The notes under the pieces were generated by a model that ran no database searches, was not told the origin of the DNA, and worked only from the letters and a program-made list of their open reading frames with translations. Below, in pieces: positions 9,693-20,853 of a stretch of 64,000 nt of DNA. Positions within the stretch are counted from its first letter, which is position 1; every line of letters starts with the position of its first letter. The position numbers were made by a program, and so were the translations under genes. This stretch comes from Streptomyces sp. NBC_01276 (lineage in GTDB: Bacteria; Actinomycetota; Actinomycetes; Streptomycetales; Streptomycetaceae): contig NZ_CP108442.1 in NCBI RefSeq assembly GCF_041435355.1, positions 3,658,001 to 3,722,000 on the forward strand. Direction: 5' to 3'.

Positions 9693-11210
9693 CTACGGGC
9701 GGCGGAGCGCGTCGGCGGCGTCGGTACCGCCCGCGAGCTCGGATTCCAGGAGCTGCTTGCCCAGGAGCTGCGGGTCGGGCAGCTCCATCGGGTACTCGCC
9801 GTCGAAGCAGGCACGGCAGAGGTTGGGCTTCTGGATGGTGGTCGCCTCGACCATCGCGTCGAGCGAGATGTACGAGAGCGAGTCCGCGCCCAGCGAGGTG
9901 GCGATCTCGTCGACCGTCATGCCGTTGGCGATCAGCTCGGCCCGGGTGGCGAAGTCGATGCCGAAGAAGCACGGCCACTTCACCGGCGGGGAGGAGATCC
10001 GGATGTGGACCTCGGCCGCACCGGCCTCGCGGAGCATCTTCACGAGCGCGCGCTGGGTGTTGCCGCGGACGATCGAGTCGTCGACGACCACCAGGCGCTT
10101 GCCCCGGATGACTTCCTTGAGGGGGTTGAGCTTGAGGCGGATGCCGAGCTGGCGGATCGTCTGCGAGGGCTGGATGAAGGTCCGGCCGACGTAGGCGTTC
10201 TTGACCAGGCCGGATCCGTACGGGATCCCGCTGGCTTCGGCGTATCCGACGGCGGCGGGCGTGCCGGATTCCGGCGTCGCTATCACCAGGTCGGCGTCGA
10301 CCGGGGCTTCCTTGGCGAGGCGCCGGCCCATCTCGACGCGCGAGAGGTAGACGTTGCGGCCGGCGATGTCGGTGTCCGGGCGCGCCAGGTAGACGTACTC
10401 GAAGACACAGCCCTTGGGCTTCGCTTCCGCGAAGCGCGAGGTGCGCAGGCCGTTCTCGTCGATCGCGATGAGCTCACCCGGTTCGACCTCGCGGACGAAG
10501 CTGGCGCCGCAGATGTCGAGGGCGGCGGTCTCACTCGCGACCACCCAGCCGCGCTCCAGGCGGCCGAGGACCAGCGGGCGGATGCCCTGCGGGTCACGGG
10601 CGGTGTAGAGGGTCCCCTCGTCCATGAAGACGAGCGAGAAGGCGCCCTTGACCTGAGGAAGGACCTTGGCGGCCGACTCCTCGATGGTCAGGGGCTTGCC
10701 GTCGTCGTCGGTCTGGCCGGCGAGGAGGGCGGTGACGAGGTCGGTGTCGTTGGTGGCCGCCACCTGGGTGGCGCGGCCGTCCTGACGGGGGAGGTCGGCG
10801 ACCATTTCGGCAAGCTCGGCGGTGTTCACCAGGTTGCCGTTGTGACCCAGGGCAATGGAGCCGTGGGCGGTCGCGCGGAAGGTCGGCTGGGCGTTCTCCC
10901 AGACGGAGGCTCCGGTGGTCGAATAGCGGGCGTGACCGACCGCGATATGACCTTGGAGCGAACCGAGGGAGGTTTCGTCGAAGACCTGGGAAACGAGGCC
11001 CATGTCCTTGAAGACGAGGATCTGGGAACCGTTGCTCACAGCGATGCCCGCGGACTCTTGTCCGCGGTGCTGCAGTGCATACAGTCCGAAGTAGGTGAGC
11101 TTGGCGACCTCTTCACCCGGAGCCCAGACACCGAAGACGCCGCAAGCGTCCTGGGGGCCCTTCTCGCCGGGGAGCAGGTCGTGGTTGAGTCGTCCATCAC
11201 CACGAGGCAC
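9693..11210 (-). CDS. purF: Amidophosphoribosyltransferase
   Basis: A 505-residue first-committed-step enzyme of purine synthesis, transferring the glutamine amide to PRPP. A short propeptide precedes Cys23 (DACGVFG), the class II glutaminase nucleophile. The PRPP-binding loop VVVDDSIVRGNT lies near residue 370. The C-terminal CRACFDGEYP fits the Fe-S type PurF. The GTG at 11210 lies only 7 bases below a TACACT hexamer (11218-11223), predicting an almost leaderless mRNA. It is divergent from the sulfatase gene and upstream of purM. Confidence 0.97.
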   Translation of the reverse strand: MPRGDGRLNHDLLPGEKGPQDACGVFGVWAPGEEVAKLTYFGLYALQHRGQESAGIAVSNGSQILVFKDMGLVSQVFDETSLGSLQGHIAVGHARYSTTGASVWENAQPTFRATAHGSIALGHNGNLVNTAELAEMVADLPRQDGRATQVAATNDTDLVTALLAGQTDDDGKPLTIEESAAKVLPQVKGAFSLVFMDEGTLYTARDPQGIRPLVLGRLERGWVVASETAALDICGASFVREVEPGELIAIDENGLRTSRFAEAKPKGCVFEYVYLARPDTDIAGRNVYLSRVEMGRRLAKEAPVDADLVIATPESGTPAAVGYAEASGIPYGSGLVKNAYVGRTFIQPSQTIRQLGIRLKLNPLKEVIRGKRLVVVDDSIVRGNTQRALVKMLREAGAAEVHIRISSPPVKWPCFFGIDFATRAELIANGMTVDEIATSLGADSLSYISLDAMVEATTIQKPNLCRACFDGEYPMELPDPQLLGKQLLESELAGGTDAADALRRP

Positions 11211-11661
11211 GGTTCCGAGTGTAGGCGAGATCGACCACTGGTCCGAATTGGGGACGTCCGGGAAAAGTCACAGTGCGGACAGTCCGGTTACCCGTGCGGA
11301 GGGTGATCGATCAGGGCGTCTCGACATCCGGAATGCCCTGGTTGACAGGGACCTGTGCGTTCGTACAGGCTTCCGGCTCATGCAGCCCCTCGGTGACCGA
11401 GCCGTCACCCTCGTCGAGCGCCGGCACGTGGACCTGGTCCGTGTCGCGAGCGCCATCTGTCGTCGCTGCGCGTAGTCCCTCCGCGCGCTGACGCGCGCCG
11501 CCCTTCCCCGTCCGGCGTTTCCCGTCGCCACGCCCGTCGTTGCGCCGTTCCGCGCCGACCCCCCGCTCTCCCCTTCCCCCGCCCGTCCGGGTCGCCCCGT
11601 CGTGCCGCGCGCCGTCCCGCGCCGCCTCGGAGGGGCCTACGGGCCATGCCCAGGAGCCCTT
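11211..11661. other. Divergent intergenic region purF / sulfatase
   Basis: No supportable gene. The purF side has TTCGGA-N18-TACACT (minus strand, about 11218-11247), a plausible housekeeping-sigma promoter. A minus-strand frame ending at 11311 has partly coding-like composition but lacks a start codon before it runs antisense into the sulfatase gene. Confidence 0.5.
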
Positions 11662-13086
11662 GTGTCTTCGTACGAATCCCACCTGTCCCGGCGTGCCTTC
11701 GGCGGTGCCGTCGGCGTGGGCGCCGCAGCCGCCGCGGTGGGGCTGGGCGACAGCCCCGCCGCCGCTGCCGAGGACCCCTCCGCGGGGGCCGGGGAGCGGG
11801 AGTTCCGGGCGGCCCGGGAGCGGCGGTCCCGGCGCCCGAACATCCTGTTCATCCTGGGCGACGACCTGGGCTGGGCCGACCTGTCCTCGTACGGCTCCCC
11901 GCACATCAAGACCCCGAACCTGGACCGTCTGGCCCGTCAGGGGGTGCGGTTCACCGACGCCTACTCGGGCTCCGCGACCTGCTCGCCGACCCGCTTCAGC
12001 CTGTACACGGGCCGGTATCCGGCGCGTACCGAGGGCGGGCTGGCCGAGCCGATCGCCGACAGGTCGGTGGGACTGGAGCCGTCCCATCCGACGCTGGCCT
12101 CGCTGCTGAAGGAGGCGGGGTACTCCACCGCGCTGATCGGCAAGTGGCACGCGGGCTACCTGCCGCACTTCAGCCCGACCAGGTCGGGCTGGGAGGAGTT
12201 CTTCGGGAACTTCGGCGGGGCCCTGGAGTACTACTCCAAGCTCGGTCTGGGCGGCGAGTACGACCTCTACGAGGGGGACGCCGAGTACAAGGACCTGCGC
12301 TACTACACGAAGATCATCACGGAGCGGGCGAGCGAGTACGTCTCCCGCGACCACCACGGCAAGCCGTGGCTGCTGAACCTGAACTTCACCACCCCCCACT
12401 GGCCGTGGATCGCCGAGGGGGACACGGCGGAGAGCGCCGAGATCGTCCGCCGGATCAAGGCGGGTGACGGTCGGGCGCTGTGGCACCAGGACGGCGGCTC
12501 GGTCGAGAAGTACAAGCAGATGGTCGAGGACCTGGACCGGTCGGTCGGCGAGGTGCTGAAGGCGCTGAAGCGCTCCGGGCAGGAGGACGACACGATCGTG
12601 GTGTTCTCCAGCGACAACGGCGGCGAGCGCTTCTCGTACAACTGGCCGCTGTCGGGCAACAAGGCCTCCCTCCAGGAGGGCGGGATCCGGGTGCCCAACA
12701 TCCTGCGCTGGCCCGCCCGGGTGGACGGGGGCCAGGTCAGCCGGGTGCCGGTGTTCAGCCCCGACTGGACGGCCACGCTGCTGGAGCTGGCCGGGACCCG
12801 GCCGCACCGGGCGTACCCGCTGGACGGGGTGAGCCTGGCCGGATACCTGCTGCGGGGGGAGCGGATCGCCGAGCGGAACCTGTTCTGGCGGGTGCGCGGG
12901 GAGCGGGCGCTGCGCCGCGGGAACTGGAAGTACTACCGGGGCAAGTCAGGCCGCGACCAACTGTTCGACCTGGCCGGGGACGTCCGCGAGCAGGCCGACA
13001 AGGCGGCCGTGGAGCCGGCCCGGCTGGCGGAGCTGCGGGCGGCCTGGGAGAAGACGGACGCGGGGCTGCTGCCGTACCCGGCGTGA
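11662..13086 (+). CDS. Tat-exported sulfatase
   Basis: A 474-residue sulfatase of the alkaline-phosphatase superfamily, hydrolysing sulfate esters outside the membrane. The N-terminus carries a twin-arginine signal (LSRRAFGGAVG) ending in a run of Ala. Metal-site GDDLGWADL lies near residue 66. The formylglycine motif CSPTR is at Cys107 (C-x-P-x-R), so activation needs a formylglycine-generating enzyme encoded elsewhere. SDNGGE near 317 is a second metal/active-site element. The GTG at 11662 has AGGAG 5 bases upstream; the frame extends upstream but that part lacks a signal sequence. Confidence 0.9.
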   Translation: MSSYESHLSRRAFGGAVGVGAAAAAVGLGDSPAAAAEDPSAGAGEREFRAARERRSRRPNILFILGDDLGWADLSSYGSPHIKTPNLDRLARQGVRFTDAYSGSATCSPTRFSLYTGRYPARTEGGLAEPIADRSVGLEPSHPTLASLLKEAGYSTALIGKWHAGYLPHFSPTRSGWEEFFGNFGGALEYYSKLGLGGEYDLYEGDAEYKDLRYYTKIITERASEYVSRDHHGKPWLLNLNFTTPHWPWIAEGDTAESAEIVRRIKAGDGRALWHQDGGSVEKYKQMVEDLDRSVGEVLKALKRSGQEDDTIVVFSSDNGGERFSYNWPLSGNKASLQEGGIRVPNILRWPARVDGGQVSRVPVFSPDWTATLLELAGTRPHRAYPLDGVSLAGYLLRGERIAERNLFWRVRGERALRRGNWKYYRGKSGRDQLFDLAGDVREQADKAAVEPARLAELRAAWEKTDAGLLPYPA

Positions 13087-13172
13087 CCCGGGGCGTGGCC
13101 GCGTCCGACCGGCCGACCGCGGCGGCGACGGCCGGCGGGGGGGCACGGCCCCACGTCCGACGCCCTCCGGCG

Positions 13173-13649
13173 TCATTCGGCGGCGGAGCCGGCCCCGGCG
13201 GTGAGGTTCTTGCCGTCGGGGGCGGTCAGGGTGAGGGCCTGTCCGTGGATGGTCCAGGTCAGGGGCCCGGCGGCGAACAGCGCGGTCAGGGCCCGTTCCT
13301 GCTCTCCCGCCGGGCCCTCGCAGGCCATCCGCGTGGTGGTCGGCGGGCCGATGGTGAGGGTGGGGCCGGTGACGGTGACCGGGGCGCTGAAGCGGTTGCA
13401 GCCGAGGGTGCCGCTCACCCGGCCGTCGGGGGCGAGGGTGAAGCTCGCCGCCCGGTCGGCCGGGGCGGCGGTGCCGTCGACGGCGTCGACCGTCCAGGTG
13501 GTCGCGGTGAGCGGGGCGTCCACGGCGGGCGGCCGCGCGGTGGCGCCGTCCGGGGCGAGGACGGTGTCGGGGGTGCCGCCCTGGCAGCCGGCGAGGGCGA
13601 GCGCGGCGAGCAGGGCCAGGCCGGGGGCGAGGTGCCTGAGGGTACGCAT
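13173..13649 (-). CDS. META-domain lipoprotein (HslJ-like)
   Basis: A 158-residue lipoprotein: signal peptide with lipobox LALAGC (lipidated Cys22), then one META domain (TTWTVDAVDG, GTLGCNRFSAPV, TTTRMAC). META domains occur in E. coli HslJ and in secreted proteins of unknown role. It is probably anchored on the outer face of the membrane. It is convergent with the sulfatase and the last of a run of minus-strand genes. Biochemical function is unknown. Confidence 0.85.
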   Translation of the reverse strand: MRTLRHLAPGLALLAALALAGCQGGTPDTVLAPDGATARPPAVDAPLTATTWTVDAVDGTAAPADRAASFTLAPDGRVSGTLGCNRFSAPVTVTGPTLTIGPPTTTRMACEGPAGEQERALTALFAAGPLTWTIHGQALTLTAPDGKNLTAGAGSAAE

Positions 13650-13697
13650 GCCCCTGGGACGGTGCGCGGGCCCGGCCGGTTCCCCGCCCTCGCCCGT

Positions 13698-14492
13698 TCA
13701 GACCATCAGGGGCAGCAGCGCGGCCAGGTCGGCGCGCTCGCCGCTGGCGCTGACCCTGGCGGCGTCGAGTTCCTGCGCCCAGGCGGTCCGGCCCGTGGCG
13801 AGCCGGACCCAGGTCAGCGGGTCGGTCTCCACCACGTTGGGCGGGGTGCCGCGGGTGTGCCGGGGGCCCTCGACGCACTGGACGACCGCGAAGGGCGGGA
13901 TCCGCACCTCCACCGAGCCGCCGGGCGCCTTCACCGCGAGGGCGTCGGCGAGCAGCCGGGTGCAGGCGGCGAGGGCCTGCCGCTCGACGGGGACGTCCAG
14001 TCCGGGCAGGGCCCGGTTGAGGTCGTCGGTGTGGACGACCAGCTCCACGGTGCGGGTGACGAGGAAGTCGGCGAGGGTCATGTCCCCGATCCACAGGTCG
14101 AGGACCCGGCTGCCGGTGTTGCGTTCCAGGGCCTCGGCCATCCGCGCGGCCGCCCGGTCGTAGAGCTCGGGCAGCGGGGCGCCGGTGAGGGTCTCGCGGG
14201 CGACCTCGCTGATCTTCCCGGCGAGGGAGGCGGTGGCGAAGGGCCACTCGACGGCGCTCAGCTCGGGGACGGCGGCGGGCGGCCGGGCGAGGCCGCCGGC
14301 CAGCGAGTCCGCGATCCAGGCGATGTGGGCGGCGAGCTCGGCGACGCTCCACTCCCCGAGCCCGCTGGGCCGCGCGAGCTGCTCCGGGGTCAGACCCCGT
14401 ACGGCTTCGGCGACGTGCCCGAACTGTGCGGTGACGGCCGTACGGATCTTCGCCTGGTCGTAGGCGCGCGGCTTCTTCTTCGCGGGCGGCAT
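13698..14492 (-). CDS. Maleylpyruvate isomerase / DinB-type mycothiol-dependent protein
   Basis: A 264-residue cytoplasmic protein with an N-terminal DinB-like four-helix domain (GEWSVAELAAHIAWIADSLAG) and a C-terminal SCP2-like part (VVETDPLTWVRLATGR). This is the layout of the actinobacterial mycothiol-dependent maleylpyruvate isomerase superfamily. The His residues at HIAW and VVHTDDL could be metal ligands. Substrate is unknown. A TAGGGT hexamer lies exactly 6 bases before the ATG, suggesting a leaderless mRNA. Confidence 0.8.
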   Translation of the reverse strand: MPPAKKKPRAYDQAKIRTAVTAQFGHVAEAVRGLTPEQLARPSGLGEWSVAELAAHIAWIADSLAGGLARPPAAVPELSAVEWPFATASLAGKISEVARETLTGAPLPELYDRAAARMAEALERNTGSRVLDLWIGDMTLADFLVTRTVELVVHTDDLNRALPGLDVPVERQALAACTRLLADALAVKAPGGSVEVRIPPFAVVQCVEGPRHTRGTPPNVVETDPLTWVRLATGRTAWAQELDAARVSASGERADLAALLPLMV

Positions 14493-14501
14493 GGGGCGAC
14501 C

Positions 14502-15773
14502 CTACTGGGGGAGGGTGACTCCGGTGCAGCCGTGGCGGGCGGTCGCGGCGGCCACGTAGGCCTTGAACAGCTCGGTGCCGCGCTCGCCGAGGACCCTCGC
14601 GTCGTAGGTGCGGTCCGCGGTCAGGGTGAACACGGCGGGGCGGCCCTGGCAGGTGGCCGTGGCGTACGTGAGCGCTCCGGTCCGGCCGGCCTTGCCGGTG
14701 ACCACCGGCTCGGGCAGCCGGCCGTCGCCGATGCCGACGGAGGCGCCGTCGTCCGCGTAGAAGGAACGGGTCTCCAGCCACCACGGGTCGCGGGTCTGGA
14801 CGTTGTGGAGCTCCACGTAGCGCCAGTCGCCGCTCGGCTTGCGGGCGTAGATCCGCTCGGCTTCGGCGGGGCTGACGGCCAGCAGGCAGGTCTCCTGGTG
14901 TGCCTGGCCGCCGGTGGGGGTGCCGAGGGCGCGGTCGGGGAGGTTGCCGCGGTCGGTGGTGCGCAGCAGGGCGGAGTACCAGCCGCAGGCGTCGTCCTCG
15001 TGGCGGTCCTCGGCCCGCCCGAGGTCCGTGCCCTGCGTGCGGAGGGTGGTGTCGGGCAGCTCCGGCAGGTGCGTCGCGCAGCCCAGTTTCGCGGCGAGCC
15101 GCAGGGCCGCGGTGCGGGCGATCCGGCCGAGGGCCCGGCGGTCGGTGTCCGTGGCCCGGGGGTCCCCGATCCAGGCCGTCACCCGGACGGCGGTCGCTCC
15201 CGTCTCGGGGAGGGGGGCGGCGCAGGGGGCGGTGACGGTGACGTCGCGTCCGCCGTAGTCGCCGAGCGCGGCGTCGTCGCGCAGGGGCAGGCGCATCGCC
15301 ACGTCGGTCCGCGCCGTGACGTCGCCGTCCGGGGTCTCGGAGGGCGCGGGGAACGGGGAGCGGCCCGTGGTGGCGAGGACGTTGTCCGGCGGGCCGGCGG
15401 GCAGGACGCGGACCTTGAGCGCGAAGTGCCGGTCCCCGTACTTCCTGCCGTCGACGACCTCCTGGAAGTCGCAGGTGTCCGGCAGCGACGCGAAGTCGAT
15501 CGTGTTCTCGGCCTGGTCGGCGAGCCGCAGCCGGTCGACGCCGCCGCGCAGCCGGAGCACCGGGTCGCCGTCGACGAGTCCGGCGCACGAGGAGGCGATC
15601 AGTTCGCGGCTCGCCGCGCGGTCCTGGTGGGCTTCGAAGGCGTCGTACAGGGCCCAGCCGCCGAAGGCCAGACCGGCCGCGCCGGCGAGGGTGAGGAGTG
15701 CGTTGACCGCGTTGCGCCCGCGGCCCCGGTCGGGCAGCGGTCCGCCGCCCGAGGGCCCCATCGGTTCGAACAT
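14502..15773 (-). CDS. Membrane-anchored hypothetical protein
   Basis: A 423-residue protein with a short cytoplasmic N-terminus, one membrane anchor (about 25-45, ALLTLAGAAGLAFGGWALYD) and a large outer domain with conserved Cys-Gly and Trp positions. No enzymatic motif is recognised. A strong GGGGG ribosome-binding site precedes the ATG at 15773. It lies just upstream of the mycothiol-type gene with a 9-base gap, so an operon is possible. Function is unknown. Confidence 0.75.
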   Translation of the reverse strand: MFEPMGPSGGGPLPDRGRGRNAVNALLTLAGAAGLAFGGWALYDAFEAHQDRAASRELIASSCAGLVDGDPVLRLRGGVDRLRLADQAENTIDFASLPDTCDFQEVVDGRKYGDRHFALKVRVLPAGPPDNVLATTGRSPFPAPSETPDGDVTARTDVAMRLPLRDDAALGDYGGRDVTVTAPCAAPLPETGATAVRVTAWIGDPRATDTDRRALGRIARTAALRLAAKLGCATHLPELPDTTLRTQGTDLGRAEDRHEDDACGWYSALLRTTDRGNLPDRALGTPTGGQAHQETCLLAVSPAEAERIYARKPSGDWRYVELHNVQTRDPWWLETRSFYADDGASVGIGDGRLPEPVVTGKAGRTGALTYATATCQGRPAVFTLTADRTYDARVLGERGTELFKAYVAAATARHGCTGVTLPQ

Positions 15774-15844
15774 CCCCCACCCCCGGTCTTCAACTGCCGC
15801 GCACGTGCGACGACATGATCGAAGCTATCAACGGGTCCGGACGC

Positions 15845-16663
15845 TCAGAGCGTTCGGTCGGTATCGAACACGTCACCGTTGGCCGGCACGCCGAGGCCGC
15901 GCCAGGTGAAGGGGAGGCCGCGGGCGGTGTCCGGGTCGGGGCCGTCCATCAGCTGGAAGTGGACGTGCGGTTCGGTGGAGTTGCCGGAGTTGCCGCACCG
16001 CGCGAGGAGCTGCCCGGCCCGTACGCGCTCGCCCGGGCGGACGGCGAGGGAGCCGCGGCGCAGGTGGGCGTAGAGGGCGTGGCGGCCGTCGCCGAGGTCG
16101 AGGACCAGGTGGTTGCCGAGGACCGCGCCCGCTCCGCCGAGGTCGCGCACGGAGGCCTCGATCAGCAACTGGTAGAGGGCGGCGGGCCAGGAGTTGCGGC
16201 TGAGGTGGTCGCGGCGGCGGTCGCTCGCGCGGAGCACGGTGGCGTCGGCCACCGCGAGGAGCGGGGCGCCGTAGGCGGGGAAGTCCTCGTTGCGGCGCAC
16301 CGGCGGCCAGAGCGCGGCGAAGGGCGGACGCTGCCGGTCCGCGCCGGGTTCGCCCTCGCCGACGAGGTCGATGGCGCAGGCCTGGCCGAGGCGGTGGGTG
16401 CCGTGGCTGGGGGTCCTGTCGGCGGGACTGTTGAGGGCGGACCAGCGGCCGGTGACCGGCGGGTCCAGTTCGACCGGGGGTTCCCCGGTGCGGGGGGCCC
16501 GGCCGGCCGTGGCGCCGACGGCGAGGCTGAGCAGCGTTCCCGCGCCAGCGCAGAGCCAGAACCAGTGCATGCCGAAGGGCAGTCCGACGGCGAGGTCGGT
16601 CCCGATCATCAGCAGGGCCACGGCCAGCAGGATCCGGTAGAGGACGTGGAACGGCTTGGGCAC
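15845..16663 (-). CDS. M23-family peptidase-like membrane protein
   Basis: A 272-residue protein with two N-terminal membrane segments (LYRILLAVALLMIGTDLAVG, then WFWLCAGAGTLLSLAVG) and a C-terminal M23 (LytM-like) domain. Zinc-ligand patterns are visible: H-x6-D in HRLGQACAID and the final HVHFQL, with GNHLVLDLGDGRHALYAHL between. M23 enzymes usually cut peptidoglycan cross-links, so an extracytoplasmic cell-wall role is inferred. It begins 12 bases after the ArsR gene, suggesting co-expression under that regulator. Confidence 0.85.
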   Translation of the reverse strand: MPKPFHVLYRILLAVALLMIGTDLAVGLPFGMHWFWLCAGAGTLLSLAVGATAGRAPRTGEPPVELDPPVTGRWSALNSPADRTPSHGTHRLGQACAIDLVGEGEPGADRQRPPFAALWPPVRRNEDFPAYGAPLLAVADATVLRASDRRRDHLSRNSWPAALYQLLIEASVRDLGGAGAVLGNHLVLDLGDGRHALYAHLRRGSLAVRPGERVRAGQLLARCGNSGNSTEPHVHFQLMDGPDPDTARGLPFTWRGLGVPANGDVFDTDRTL

Positions 16664-16675
16664 GGCGGGGTCACC

Positions 16676-17227
16676 TCACGGGGTCGCGGCCGACAGCAGG
16701 ACGAGGAGGGGAACCACCCGGGCGCCGGGAACCTCGTGGCGGCCCCGGCCGGTCGTGTGCAGCCAGCCGGCGGCGACCAGCTGGCGCAGGTGGTGGTAGA
16801 CCTGGCCGCTCGTGCCGACCCCGTCGAGGGCGGTCAGTTCGGCGGCGGTGCGGCGGCCGGCCAGGATCTCGCGCAGCAGGCGCAGCCGTACGGGGTTGCC
16901 GAGTGCGGCCAAGGAGTCGGCGGTGCGGTTGGCGTCGGCCCTACCGGCCCTGTCGGCCCCGTCCGCCGTGCCGGCCCTGTCGGTCCCGTCGTCGAGGAGG
17001 TCGGTGGTGGGGGCGGCCTGCTGCCATTCGTAGCGCTCGCCGGTGGGGAGGGTGACCGCGCCGGTGAACAGGACGCCGCCGGTCTCGGCGCCGAGGGCGG
17101 CGAGCCTTTCCTTCCAGACTTCCAGGGCCCAGAAGTCCCCTTCGGGGGGCTCCGGGCTGGGGGGCGGGTCCGCTTCGAGCGCGTCCAGCCTGCGTTCGAG
17201 TTCGGCGACGCGTGCTTCCAGGTCCAT
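16676..17227 (-). CDS. ArsR-type winged-helix regulator
   Basis: A 183-residue protein. The N-terminus is a short coiled coil (LEARVAELERRLDALEAD), then a middle part with a diversified Asp/Arg/Ala stretch (DGTDRAGTADGADRAGRADA), then an ArsR winged helix (about 104-170: SLAALGNPVRLRLLREILAG, GTSGQVYHHLRQLVAAGWL). No metal-binding Cys cluster is visible, so the inducer is unknown. The gene starts 6 bases from a perfect 10+10 palindrome, indicating autoregulation; the downstream M23 gene is the likely target. Confidence 0.88.
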   Translation of the reverse strand: MDLEARVAELERRLDALEADPPPSPEPPEGDFWALEVWKERLAALGAETGGVLFTGAVTLPTGERYEWQQAAPTTDLLDDGTDRAGTADGADRAGRADANRTADSLAALGNPVRLRLLREILAGRRTAAELTALDGVGTSGQVYHHLRQLVAAGWLHTTGRGRHEVPGARVVPLLVLLSAATP

Positions 17228-17232
17228 GACAC

Positions 17233-17256
17233 GAAATTACGTGATTACGTAATTTC
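17233..17256. promoter_or_regulatory. Palindromic operator of the ArsR/M23 operon
   Basis: GAAATTACGT-GATT-ACGTAATTTC is a perfect 10-bp inverted repeat with a 4-base spacer, unusually AT-rich for this genome, 6 bases upstream of the ArsR start codon. It very probably overlaps the promoter and is the binding site of the ArsR protein. Confidence 0.8.
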
Positions 17257-17291
17257 ACACAAGGGCTGGTGCGCGACGGCCCGGACAACGG

Positions 17292-17330
17292 ACGAGCCCC
17301 CGGCCGGAGGAATCCGGACCGGGGGCTCGT
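17292..17330 (-). terminator. Terminator of purSQL
   Basis: ACGAGCCCCCGG pairs perfectly with CCGGGGGCTCGT (12 bp); the 15-base loop can pair further (CCGG/CCGG). It lies 22 bases past the purL stop. Confidence 0.8.
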
Positions 17331-17351
17331 ACGCGTACGGGCGGGCGGGGA

Positions 17352-19597
<2,246 letters not shown>

Positions 19598-19601
<4 letters not shown>

Positions 19602-20278
19602 GCGCTGACCAGCTTCTTCAGGACCGACGTGAAGAACGGGAGGCCGTCGGTGCGGCCCGTCCCGATCAGCGGCTCGACCGCGTGCTCGGGGTGCGGCATC
19701 AGACCGACGACGTTGCCCGCGGCGTTGGTGATGCCGGCGATGTCGCGCAGCGAACCGTTCGGGTTCACGTCCAGGTACCGGAAGGCCACGCGGCCTTCGG
19801 CCTCCAGTTCGTCGAGCGTGCGCTCGTCGGCGGTGTAGCGGCCGTCCATGTTCTTGAGCGGTACGGCGATCTCCTGGCCGGCGGTGTAGTCGCCGGTCCA
19901 CGCGGTCTCCGCGTTCTCCACCCGCAGCTTCTGGTCGCGGCAGATGAAGTGGAGGTGGTTGTTGCGGAGCATCGCCCCCGGCAGCAGGTGGGCCTCGGTG
20001 AGGACCTGGAAGCCGTTGCAGATGCCGAGGACGGGCATGCCGCCCTTGGCCTGCTCGATGATGGTCTCCATCACCGGCGAGAACCGGGAGATGGCTCCGG
20101 CGCGCAGGTAGTCCCCGTAGGAGAAGCCGCCCGCGAGGACGACCGCGTCGACCTGGTGGAGGTCCTTGTCGCGGTGCCAGAGCGAGACCGGCTCGGCCCC
20201 CGCGAGGCGGACGGCGCGCAGCGAGTCACGGTCGTCGAGCGTTCCGGGGAACGTGACGACACCGATGCGAGTGGTCAC
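19598..20278 (-). CDS. purQ: FGAM synthase glutaminase subunit
   Basis: A 226-residue class I glutamine amidotransferase. The nucleophile is Cys87 in GICNGFQVL, and the partner His/Glu are in [10 protein letters not shown] near 196. It supplies ammonia to PurL. It sits 2 bases after purS and overlaps purL by 4 bases, so purS-purQ-purL is a tight operon. Confidence 0.97.
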
Positions 20279-20280
20279 CG

Positions 20281-20526
20281 TCAGGCCTCGACCTTCACGG
20301 TGAAGTCTTCGATGACGGTGTTGGCGAGGAACGTTTCGGCCATCTTGTGGATGCGGTCGAGGGCGGCCTGGTCGACCGGTCCCTCCACTTCCAGCTCGAA
20401 GCGCTTCCCCTGGCGGACGTCGGCGATCCCCTCGAAGCCCAGGCGCGGCAGTGCACGCTGCACCGCCTGGCCCTGGGGGTCGAGGATCTCCGGCTTGAGC
20501 ATGACGTCGACTACGACGCGTGCCAC
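20281..20526 (-). CDS. purS: FGAM synthase subunit PurS
   Basis: An 81-residue PurS, the small bridging subunit of the PurSQL complex. The sequence [20 protein letters not shown] at the start and [11 protein letters not shown] at the end match the family. Of two nearby GTG codons (20532 and 20526), the inner one is preferred because GGGAG lies 5 bases upstream of it. First gene of the purSQL operon. Confidence 0.95.
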   Translation of the reverse strand: MARVVVDVMLKPEILDPQGQAVQRALPRLGFEGIADVRQGKRFELEVEGPVDQAALDRIHKMAETFLANTVIEDFTVKVEA

Positions 20527-20853
20527 TGGCACTCCCGATGAGGTGGTTGGTGCAAGGCGGTTCCCTCAGCGTACCCGGCCAAAATTTCTACGCGGGTAGA
20601 TATCGGGCGGCCGCAACCGGCCCGCCGTTTCGGCTTCACCAACGCTTCGCAAAATCCACCGGAAAACCACGTGCCCGCCATTGCGGCGGGACACGCGGGG
20701 AGAATTAACTGGGCTTCGCAATTCAATGAGAATCGCGGTACAAAGGAATCAGCCGGGATTCCGACGGTTTGATGCATTCCACCGAAACATCCACACAGGC
20801 GACATCACCGCACGTCACGCGCGCGGGGACGGCGCACGAAGGGACCGATATCC
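20527..20853. other. Divergent region purS / lsr2-like
   Basis: About 325 bases with no gene, with AT-richer patches at 20580-20605 and 20700-20760. It contains a 20-bp inverted repeat near purS and presumably both promoters. Confidence 0.5.
20584..20603. promoter_or_regulatory. Inverted repeat upstream of purSQL
   Basis: ATTTCTAC-GCGG-GTAGATAT is a near-perfect inverted repeat (7 of 8 arm positions), about 60 bp upstream of the purS start and AT-rich relative to its surroundings. It could be an operator for purine control or for the divergent lsr2-like gene; no matching copy was seen upstream of purF, purC or purD. Confidence 0.4.

Noticed and set aside
11311..11660. Minus-strand reading frame with VHVPALDEGDGSVTEGLHEP near its end, between purF and the sulfatase
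   Set aside because: Third-position GC is somewhat coding-like, but there is no start codon until the frame runs antisense through the sulfatase gene, and the upstream part is low-complexity Arg/Gly.
12480..15818. Very long plus-strand frame (1112 codons) and a long minus-strand counterpart (about 944 codons)
   Set aside because: High GC leaves frames open; both run across several clearly real genes and have shadow-type composition.
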